Shown in pieces: positions 1 through 5,188 of a stretch of 8,548 bases of DNA. Made by a program: the position numbers and the translations under genes. Source of the DNA: DAOTZS01 sp034434335 (GTDB lineage: Bacteria > Chloroflexota > Anaerolineae > CG2-30-64-16); NCBI GenBank assembly GCA_034434335.1, contig DAOTZS010000136.1, positions 1 through 8,548 on the forward strand, given 5' to 3'. The first letter of the stretch is position 1, and each line of letters starts with the position of its first letter. The notes under the pieces are model-generated. The model ran no database searches. It was not told the DNA's origin and saw only the letters and a program-made list of their open reading frames with translations.

Positions 1-218
1 CGCATCGGACTACAGAACAAGCGGGTGAGCTCCAGGCCTGGCCGACCCTGGTCGTAGCCATGAGCACTCCCCTCGCTGTAGCTATGGGCCAGGTGGCGGG
101 CGAGCAGTTCAGCCTGCCGCCACCCCACTTCTGTCAATGGCGGATCACACAGCCGATGGCGTGGGTCGGCCAGGGCGTTGTTTACCGATTGAGCATGACG
201 GATGATGTAAAGGTCCAT
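1..218 (-). CDS. Histidine phosphatase family protein (phosphoglycerate mutase-like), 5' part only
   Basis: The minus-strand frame from ATG at 218 stays open to the window edge (72 codons, no stop), so this is the N-terminal part of a longer gene. It begins MDLYIIRHAQSVNNAL, the N-terminal signature of the histidine phosphatase superfamily. His8 in the RHA motif (RHG in most members) would be the phosphorylated catalytic residue. The following DPPLTEVGWRQAELLARHL matches the usual D.pLTe.G..QA..la segment. The last visible residues, TRLFCSPM, resemble the 'i.sSpl.RA.qTA' block that normally follows. Members remove or transfer phosphate on sugars, nucleotides or proteins; the substrate cannot be told from this fragment. 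It is co-oriented with the sugar importer and starts 73 nt after the restored stop of the MalG-like gene. No clear Shine-Dalgarno sequence is visible, and a terminator hairpin ends about 14 nt before the start. Confidence 0.85.
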   Translation of the reverse strand, partial: MDLYIIRHAQSVNNALADPRHRLCDPPLTEVGWRQAELLARHLAHSYSEGSAHGYDQGRPGLELTRLFCSPM

Positions 219-231
219 TTTCAGCCATCGT

Positions 232-273
232 GCAAAATAAGGGGCCATGGCCGACGACACCAGCCATGGCCCC
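232..273 (-). terminator. Rho-independent terminator of the sugar importer operon
   Basis: A perfect 11-bp inverted repeat (GGGGCCATGGC at 241-251 and its complement at 263-273) encloses an 11-nt loop. Read on the minus strand it is followed directly by TTATTTTGC, a U-rich tail. It lies about 18 nt after the stop codon (292-294) that the MalG-like gene would use if its frameshift were repaired. It lies only about 14 nt before the ATG of the phosphatase gene, so it may act as a partial terminator or attenuator rather than an absolute end. Confidence 0.8.
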
Positions 274-287
274 CATCTGGCCAGATG
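274..287. repeat. 14-bp perfect palindrome between stop codon and terminator
   Basis: CATCTGGCCAGATG reads the same on both strands. It sits between the restored stop codon (292-294) and the terminator stem that starts at 273. It could be a protein-binding site or a small extra fold next to the terminator; nothing in the sequence decides between these. Confidence 0.5.
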
Positions 288-291
288 TCAT

Positions 292-1354
292 TCACCCCTT
301 GATCGCGCCCACCAGCAGCCCGCGGGCGATGTAGCGCTCCAGGGCAATAGCAATGGCAATCACCGGAATGATCATAATCAGGATCAGCACCGACATGTAA
401 CCACTGTGGCCCGCGGGTGGCGTTCTGGGCCGCAACGGTCAGCGGGAGGGTCTGGGAACGGGCTCCGGAGAGGAAGAGGGCCAGCAGGTACTCGTTCCAG
501 GCAAAGACCAGGATAAACAGGAAGGTAGCCACCAGCCCAGGCACAGACAGGGGCAAGACAATGGACCAGAAGGTGCGGTAGCGCGAGGCACCATCGATCG
601 CCGCGCACTCCTCCAGTTCCAGGGGAATGCTCAGGAAGTAATCGCGCATCAGCCAGATCACAATGGGCAGGTTGGTGGCCACATAAGTGATAATCAGTGC
701 CACTCGCGTGTCCAACAGGTTCAGTTGCTGGAACAACACGTAAATGGGGATCACCACCGCTACCGGCGGCAACATGCGCTGGGAGATCAGCCAGAAGGCA
801 ATATCGTTATTCTGCAGTGACCGTTGGAAGCGCTTGCCGACGGTCTGCAGCATAATCAGGAAGAGGCTCAAGAACACGACCAGGGCAATCTGCCAGGGCA
901 CGCCTTGGATGACAAGGAAGACACCCAATGCCAGAGATGCAATGAACAGTCCAATGGCGCCCAGCTTGGGCTGGAAGCGAAAACGCGTCAGCGCGTAGGC
1001 TGCCGCTGATCCCAAGATCAGGGCAATCACTGCGCTGCTCAGGGCCACTACTACGGTGTTGGCATAATTACGCCGCGTGTCGTTGCTCAAGTCCCCCACC
1101 AGGATGTACTCCCAGGCATGGAGAGAAGGCTTGAAGTCCACCCATGGCACGTAGAAGGGGCCCATGTTGACGTCAATGGGGAGTTTGAACGAGGTCACCA
1201 ACAGCCAGTACAAGGGAAACAGGCAAACCAATGCCCAGATGCCCAACAGGGCATAGGAGATAACCATCTGAAAGGGCGATAATCTCAACAACGACCTGGG
1301 TCGAAAGAATGCCAGAAGCTGGCCTGCCATGCCGCCAGAGCGCTGCACGCGCAC
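292..1354 (-). CDS. CUT1 carbohydrate ABC transporter permease, MalG-like, frameshifted near its C-terminus
   Basis: Inner-membrane half of a sugar importer pore. The EAA loop that contacts the ATPase is seen as ELEECAAIDGASRYRTFW (about residues 246-263), followed by SIVLPLSVPG. Compared with textbook MalG there is an extra hydrophobic hairpin (about residues 131-170) between ALTRFRF and ISQRMLPPVAVVIP. After ...NATRGPQW (Trp318, codon 401-403) the frame slips. The uninterrupted frame runs on to a stop at 221-223 with about 59 unrelated residues. Dropping one base at about 400 instead gives YMSVLILIMIIPVIAIAIAL and ends in ARGLLVGAIKG with stop at 292-294, the normal last helix and tail of the family (353 aa). 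The start is taken as GTG at 1354, six nt after GGGAGG; TTG at 1360 and ATG at 1330 are alternatives, TTG touching the Shine-Dalgarno sequence. The upstream permease stops at 1357, so translation is probably coupled. The slip is either a true mutation or a sequencing error. Confidence 0.88.
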
Positions 1355-1356
1355 CG

Positions 1357-2535
1357 TCAACCTCCCTCAACAAGCCGTCTGCGGATTAGATTCACGTAAG
1401 CGATGCCGAAGAACGTGACCACGACCAGCAAGGTATAGGCAATAGCTGCCGAGGTACCCAGGTCCAGGCTACGCCAGGTCACAAAGGCATGCAGGGTTAG
1501 CGATTCGGTGGCCGTACCAGGGCCGCCGTTGGTCAACACGTTGGGCAGGTCTATGATTTTGAAAGCCTCGATCATGCGGATCAAGATAACCGTCAGGCTG
1601 ACCGGCAAGATTTGGGGAAGGGTAATGTTCCAGAAGATCTGCCAGCGGTTGGCGCCATCTACCAGGGCTGCCTCCTGCTGCTCAATGGATTGGCCCTCCA
1701 AAGCGGCCAGCAGCACGATAAACATAAATGGAGTCCACTGCCAGATGTCGCCGATCATGACCGCAATGCGCGCGCCCCAGGGATCGTTGACCCAGGAGTA
1801 GAGACCCAGGCCCAACGCCTGCCAGATGGGCCGGAAGGGGCCTTTGTCTGTGTCGGTCAACATACGAAACGTATAAGCCACCCCTACCGGCGTGATCATC
1901 ATTGGCAGGAGGAAGACCACCCGGAAGAAGCGCCGACCGGGCAGCGGTTGCGTGACCAGCATGGCCAGGCCCAGGCCCAATAAATACTGGCAGAAGAGGC
2001 CCACGAAAACGTAAATCCAGGTCACCACCATAGTGCCCGGACGGCCGTTGGGTGCCAGGACATGGATGATCAGCCACAGGAAGAGGATCAGGACACTGTC
2101 CACTACGATGCGGAAGATCAGGCCGCGCGCGGAAAAGGCGGGGCCACGCATGTAACGCACCAGCGCCCACAAAAGCAGCGCAATGACCAGGGCAAACACA
2201 ACCCAGCCGGCAGTGGAGGGCTCAGTCAGTTTGCCCAGAAAGTGGGTTCGCTCACTGCCCACCAGGAGCTTGCGATAGTTAGCCAGGCCGGCGAACCTGA
2301 TCTCAAAACCACCCTTGACAAACTTGAAGTGCGCCAGCGAGAGGTAGAGGGAGATGATCAAGGGAAAAATGGAGAGGAACAAGACCACCAATACGGCCGG
2401 CCAGATAAAGACACTGCCCGCCAGGCGATCCAGGCGCGCGTTTAACCTTTGCATAATGCCTGGCATGGCCGCCTTGGCCCGGATTACCGCTTCTTTTTGG
2501 ACCAACGCTTCGTCAGATTGCCTTCCTAAAGCCAT
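1357..2535 (-). CDS. CUT1 carbohydrate ABC transporter permease, MalF-like
   Basis: Partner permease of the MalG-like protein, 392 aa, in the cytoplasmic membrane. After a cytoplasmic N-terminus of about 40 residues comes a first helix (about 43-65). FAGLANYRKLL (about 81-91) is the usual MalF/UgpA segment. A non-standard hydrophobic stretch (about 110-160, probably two helices) precedes the conserved core, which begins near YLLGLGLAMLV and continues through RRFFRVVFLLPMMITPVGVAY. The EAA loop EQQEAALVDGANRWQIFW lies at about 285-302, followed by NITLPQILP. The protein ends IRRRLVEGG. The stop codon lies next to the start of the MalG-like gene, as expected for a co-translated pair. ATG at 2535 is the first start in frame; its Shine-Dalgarno sequence is weak. 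Spacing to the binding-protein gene is 224 nt and filled with hairpins, which may lower permease output relative to the binding protein. The transported sugar is not evident. Confidence 0.92.
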   Translation of the reverse strand: MALGRQSDEALVQKEAVIRAKAAMPGIMQRLNARLDRLAGSVFIWPAVLVVLFLSIFPLIISLYLSLAHFKFVKGGFEIRFAGLANYRKLLVGSERTHFLGKLTEPSTAGWVVFALVIALLLWALVRYMRGPAFSARGLIFRIVVDSVLILFLWLIIHVLAPNGRPGTMVVTWIYVFVGLFCQYLLGLGLAMLVTQPLPGRRFFRVVFLLPMMITPVGVAYTFRMLTDTDKGPFRPIWQALGLGLYSWVNDPWGARIAVMIGDIWQWTPFMFIVLLAALEGQSIEQQEAALVDGANRWQIFWNITLPQILPVSLTVILIRMIEAFKIIDLPNVLTNGGPGTATESLTLHAFVTWRSLDLGTSAAIAYTLLVVVTFFGIAYVNLIRRRLVEGG

Positions 2536-2583
2536 GTTAGGTTCTCAAATCGTAACCGTTCGGGGCCCTCACCTCATCCCCTG

Positions 2584-2629
2584 CCTCTCTCCTGTCCCGC
2601 TCGCCTTTGGCAGCGGGACAGGAGAGAGG
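2584..2629. repeat. Perfect 18-bp stem-loop (left element)
   Basis: CCTCTCTCCTGTCCCGCT (2584-2601) pairs with its exact complement at 2612-2629. The loop can add a GCC/GGC stem closed by TTT (2603-2611) with C2602 bulged. No U-tract follows on either strand, so it is unlikely to be a simple terminator. Confidence 0.85.
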
Positions 2630-2641
2630 GGTGAACAGAGC

Positions 2642-2682
2642 GGGTTTTGCGGCGACGACCAAAGGTCGTCGCCGCAAAACCC
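2642..2682. repeat. Perfect 19-bp stem-loop with 3-nt loop (central element)
   Basis: GGGTTTTGCGGCGACGACC (2642-2660) and its exact complement (2664-2682) enclose AAA. On the plus strand it is followed by TATTCCTTTTTTCTC, which would make a terminator for plus-strand transcripts, but no plus-strand gene lies upstream. On the minus strand, the direction of the operon, no U-tract follows. It may therefore block antisense transcription into the operon or stabilise the binding-protein message. Confidence 0.85.
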
Positions 2683-2759
2683 TATTCCTTTTTTCTCTCC
2701 TCTCTCCCCGGCTGCAGGCCGAGGGGAGAAGGAGGATGGGAGGGTGAGGGGCCCAAACC

Positions 2760-4355
2760 TTAGCGCTTAACACCCAGGGTGCCCAGATAGGCCTCGCGCT
2801 GCGAGTCGCGGCCGATCTCGTCGGTGATCTCCTGCCAGCCATCGTAGATCTGCTGCATGGCCTCGTCGCGAGAGATCTCGCCCGACAGGAACTGGCTGAG
2901 CGCGGTGTCCAGCACTACCTGTTGGTAACGCTGGTTCTGCGGGATGCGCAGGTCCAGCACCATGTTGGGGCTGTTGAGGCTGTCCTCAATGGCACCCAGA
3001 TAGTTGCTGGCCATCTCGGGGCTCATACCGGCCTTCACCCACAGTTCGCGGTTCAGGAACTGGGAGATACGATAGGGGTTAAAGCCGGTGATGCCGATGG
3101 TGACATCTACGTTGGCCTGGGCCGGCTGGCTCATGTAGGAGAAGAAGGCGTAGGCCGCGTCCTTGACCTTGGGATCGGCCGCCGCATTAATGCCGCCCGA
3201 CCAGCCACCGTAGGCCGCAAAGGGCGCATGGTTCACGCCGTCAATGGCGTACGGGCAGGTCTCCGCGTCACAGGGTACCAGCTTATCGGTCTCCCAGTCC
3301 AACACTTCGGTGGAGCCGGGCAGGATCATGGAGCCGGTCTTGTCCTGGACCACGGAGGTCTTCGGGTCAATGGCCAGGGTGCCGATGTCGCCCCAGTCGA
3401 GAGAGAGCGCGCAGCGGCCCGAGGTAAAGAGGCTGCGTGTGTCACCCACATCCAGATTCAGTTCGTCGGGCGGTCCGTACTTGGTGGTCTCATTGTAAAT
3501 GTCCAGAGCCCGGGCAAAGGCCTCGTTCTTCACCAGGGGCTCCATCGTGTCGGGCTTGAAGAAGACACCCTGTGAGGTGCCCTTGCTCTGAATGAAGCTG
3601 GCAGCGATGGAGTGGATGAACCAGTAGGCCTGAGCGCCGCGCTTCTTGGAGATGCAGGAGCCGAAGTCTGGGTCGCCGTCGCCGTTCAGGTCCTTGCCAT
3701 GGAAGTACTTGGCCACCTCCAGATATTCATCCCAGGTCTTGGGCGGATCGAACCCTGCCTCTTTTAGCAGGTCGGAGCGATAGTAACCCATGTGGAAGTC
3801 GCCGTCCAGAGGGATGGTGTAGATGCGGCCCTGGAAAGTGGCGCTGAAGTCGCGGAAGAAGGGGGCGATGTCTTCCCACTGGATGGCAGGATCGTTGGCC
3901 ACCCGATCTGTGAGGTCTTCAACGTAGCCGGGCACGATGAAGTCCACCATCCACTGCGGCGCGAAGACCCAGGCATCGAAGGAGTTGGTGCCAGTCGCCG
4001 CGTCAGTGAGGATCTTCTGATAGAGATCGCTGAACGGCACAATGATGACGTTGATTTTGGCACCGGTGAGAGCTGTGAACTCGGGCCCGCGGCGCTGCAG
4101 CGGCTCGGCGATCTGGGGGCCGGTGAATGTCAGGACGTTGACGGTGACCCCCTCAAACGGCTTGGCAGGAGGTGTGGGGGTGACCACCTTCTCCACCGGC
4201 TTCTCGACCACCTTCTCCACTGGCTTCTCAACCACCACGGTCTCCTTGACGATCTTCTCGACCTCGACCGTCTGCGGGACAGGCACTGCGCAGGCAGCCA
4301 GGGCCATGACGACAACCAGAAGCAAACCAACGAACATAGTGAATTTGGGTTTCAT
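2760..4355 (-). CDS. Sugar ABC transporter substrate-binding lipoprotein (family 1-like)
   Basis: Extracellular receptor that delivers a carbohydrate to the two permeases encoded downstream. The chosen start, ATG at 4355, has AAGGAGG eight nt upstream; an ATG 24 nt earlier lacks this. The product is 531 aa. It opens with a lipoprotein signal peptide (MKPKF, a hydrophobic core, then LAAC), so Cys22 is the lipidated residue. Residues 23 to about 66 are a Val/Glu/Lys/Pro-rich linker with repeated VEKPVEKV units ending TPTPP, typical of Chloroflexota binding proteins. The mature domain (from about residue 68) shows VNVLTFTGPQIAEPL, YRSDLLKEAGFDPPKTWDEY and APFAAYGGWSGGINAAADP, features of the extracellular solute-binding fold. 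It is longer than MalE, with insertions including a two-cysteine CDAETC segment. The ligand is unknown. First gene of the importer operon. Confidence 0.93.
   Translation of the reverse strand: MKPKFTMFVGLLLVVVMALAACAVPVPQTVEVEKIVKETVVVEKPVEKVVEKPVEKVVTPTPPAKPFEGVTVNVLTFTGPQIAEPLQRRGPEFTALTGAKINVIIVPFSDLYQKILTDAATGTNSFDAWVFAPQWMVDFIVPGYVEDLTDRVANDPAIQWEDIAPFFRDFSATFQGRIYTIPLDGDFHMGYYRSDLLKEAGFDPPKTWDEYLEVAKYFHGKDLNGDGDPDFGSCISKKRGAQAYWFIHSIAASFIQSKGTSQGVFFKPDTMEPLVKNEAFARALDIYNETTKYGPPDELNLDVGDTRSLFTSGRCALSLDWGDIGTLAIDPKTSVVQDKTGSMILPGSTEVLDWETDKLVPCDAETCPYAIDGVNHAPFAAYGGWSGGINAAADPKVKDAAYAFFSYMSQPAQANVDVTIGITGFNPYRISQFLNRELWVKAGMSPEMASNYLGAIEDSLNSPNMVLDLRIPQNQRYQQVVLDTALSQFLSGEISRDEAMQQIYDGWQEITDEIGRDSQREAYLGTLGVKR
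4183..4230. repeat. 24-nt in-frame tandem repeat in the lipoprotein linker
   Basis: Two adjacent 24-nt units (4183-4206 and 4207-4230) differ at two positions and encode the VEKPVEKV-type linker of the binding protein. Units of whole codons allow the linker to change length without breaking the frame. A further shortened, more diverged unit starts at 4231. Confidence 0.75.
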
Positions 4356-4715
4356 GGCAGCATCCTCCTTGTCGTGCATGAAACGGGCTAAAGCAAAATG
4401 TGAGACCAGAGCCCACGCGCTCTACACTGGCCACCGAGGATTAGCGTACACCGTGGCGTGGTCGAAACAGCAAACAGAGGTAACTTGACAAGCTTCCCGC
4501 CCGATCACCTCCTTTCTTCCTCCTGGCATCGCCCAGGCCACGCAAGACCCACGCAGGAGCAGGTTTCAGGGGCCTCTCTCGACCCTCACCTTATTGGCAC
4601 CCATCCACCAGCACCAGGTGGCCCTCAGATTGCCCTTCCCACTAATGAAGCGGAAGTTGCCAGGTAAACGACGAGCGAAGTCGCAGCCGCGAACGTCGGG
4701 AGAGCTACGGACACC
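4356..4715 (-). other. Long 5' leader of the importer operon, no convincing gene
   Basis: About 360 nt separate the predicted transcription start (near 4716) from the binding-protein ATG. The leader has a Shine-Dalgarno sequence next to the gene (AAGGAGG, about 4364-4370). It also has a second, much stronger one at 4503-4517 with no start codon at normal spacing. No known riboswitch class was recognised by eye. Several short inverted repeats are present, but none is followed by a U-tract. A 35-codon ORF (4422-4529) lacks its own ribosome binding site and is not called as a gene. Confidence 0.5.
4503..4517 (-). promoter_or_regulatory. Extended Shine-Dalgarno-like sequence without a start codon
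   Basis: On the minus strand this reads AGAAAGGAGGTGATC, fully complementary to the typical 3' end of bacterial 16S rRNA. It lies about 150 nt upstream of the binding-protein ATG, and no ATG, GTG or TTG lies 5-12 nt downstream of its GGAGG core. It could be a ribosome standby site, the remnant of an older gene start, or chance. Confidence 0.4.
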
Positions 4716-4722
4716 AAAACTT

Positions 4723-4751
4723 ATCTTACACGCATTACATTGTGATGTCAA
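4723..4751 (-). promoter_or_regulatory. Sigma-70-type promoter of the sugar importer operon
   Basis: On the minus strand a perfect TTGACA (4746-4751) is followed, after exactly 17 nt, by TAAGAT (4723-4728), four of six matches to the -10 consensus. It faces the binding-protein gene, so transcription would start near 4716. The spacer contains TGTAATGCGTGTAA, with TGTAA repeated directly; a regulator could bind here, but no repressor gene is present in the window. Confidence 0.65.
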
Positions 4752-4885
4752 GCGATGAGCGGAACCCTTTAGGGCCCTCTCAAAGGCGGGGGGCAGAGCG
4801 CCAATCAATCTGAGGGCAGGTGGGACGGAGGCCCCATAGTAGCGCAGGGCGTCACTCATGTTTGACCGGCTTTGCGCGCAATCTG

Positions 4886-4913
4886 GTAGGGCGCAGCGCC
4901 GCTGCGCCCGTAC
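4886..4913. repeat. GC-rich intergenic hairpin
   Basis: GGGCGCAGC (4889-4897) and GCTGCGCCC (4901-4909) form a perfect 9-bp stem with a GCC loop. It extends by GTA/TAC if G4910 bulges. No T-run follows on either strand, so it is more likely a dispersed palindromic repeat than a terminator. Confidence 0.6.
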
Positions 4914-4957
4914 TTGGGCCGAGACAATGACCCAGGGGCCGCCTCCCCGCCGCCCCC

Positions 4958-4988
4958 ATCAATGCCAAGCTCCTATCAACGCCAAGCT
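4958..4988. repeat. Short direct repeat, 14-nt units at 17-nt period
   Basis: ATCAATGCCAAGCT (4958-4971) recurs as ATCAACGCCAAGCT (4975-4988) with one mismatch, about 90 nt upstream of the plus-strand promoter. It could be a pair of regulator sites or a simple duplication. Confidence 0.45.
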
Positions 4989-5075
4989 GCCTAATCTGAC
5001 AAATCATGTGTGCACCCCAGGGTTCGGCCCGTCGTATCGGCTGAAGAGCGCTTCGCCTTTGTTCTTTGAGTCAGT

Positions 5076-5104
5076 TTGACCAGCGGCCAATGGGGGGTTA
5101 CAAT
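5076..5104 (+). promoter_or_regulatory. Sigma-70-type promoter for the plus-strand genes
   Basis: TTGACC (5076-5081) and TACAAT (5099-5104) are separated by 17 nt, each five of six to consensus. Transcription would start near 5111, about 21 nt before a possible leader ORF and about 75 nt before the membrane-protein gene. Confidence 0.7.
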
Positions 5105-5131
5105 TGTGTTGAATGCAAGGGCGGAGCCAAG

Positions 5132-5188
5132 ATGTCCGGCTCGTTCTTCTACGGATGGCTTGATACGTTAAGGCGATGGCGGAAATGA
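5132..5188 (+). CDS. Possible 18-aa leader peptide coupled to the membrane-protein gene
   Basis: ATG at 5132 is preceded by GGAG (5123-5126) at 5-nt spacing and opens the frame MSGSFFYGWLDTLRRWRK, closed by TGA at 5186-5188. That stop overlaps, as ATGA, an ATG at 5185 that is in frame with the downstream membrane protein (its fourth codon from ATG 5176). The position just after a strong promoter, the good ribosome binding site and the overlap fit a translated leader that feeds ribosomes to the next gene. The peptide is basic, with aromatic residues in its N-terminal half. No homologue is recognised, and the ORF could be a chance frame. Confidence 0.4.
   Translation: MSGSFFYGWLDTLRRWRK

Larger units (their letters stand above)
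2562..2754. repeat. Composite intercistronic palindrome: two inverted hairpin elements around a central hairpin
   Basis: The spacer between binding-protein and permease genes is almost wholly palindromic. The outer ends, GGGGCCCTCACC (2562-2573) and GGTGAGGGGCCC (2743-2754), are inverted copies with one mismatch. The left part holds a perfect 18-bp stem, the centre a perfect 19-bp stem, and the right part a degenerate stem with CTCTCCCCGGC (about 2703-2713) facing GCCGAGGGGAG (about 2718-2728). The left part and the reverse complement of the right part align loosely over most of their length, so they look like two diverged copies of one mobile or repetitive hairpin element placed head to head. 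Such stems after a binding-protein gene can protect the upstream message from 3' exonucleases, as the REP sequences between malE and malF do in Escherichia coli; that role here is inferred. Confidence 0.8.

Noticed and set aside
221..291. C-terminal extension of the MalG-like protein in the uninterrupted frame
   Set aside because: It reads through the terminator hairpin and encodes low-quality residues, while the other frame restores the family's conserved end.
60..302. Plus-strand ORF of 80 codons
   Set aside because: It is antisense to the phosphatase fragment and to the terminator, and its protein has no recognisable features.
2922..3575. Plus-strand ORF of 217 codons opposite the binding-protein gene
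   Set aside because: It is a shadow frame of a GC-rich coding strand; the sense gene has a signal peptide, lipobox and family features.
4503..4517. Remnant of a 16S rRNA gene 3' end on the plus strand
   Set aside because: The match stops after 15 nt; the upstream bases do not fit the conserved 16S sequence, so a Shine-Dalgarno-like sequence on the other strand is the simpler reading.
4422..4529. 35-codon ORF in the importer leader, with a weak resemblance to a LacI-type helix-turn-helix
   Set aside because: It has no ribosome site of its own, and the resemblance covers only a few residues.
4566..4859. Minus-strand ORF of 97 codons in the divergent intergenic region
   Set aside because: It runs across the predicted promoter, lacks a ribosome site and resembles no family.
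4858..5079. Plus-strand ORF of 73 codons
   Set aside because: It crosses the GC hairpin and the direct repeats, ends in the -35 box of the plus-strand promoter, and has a low-complexity product.
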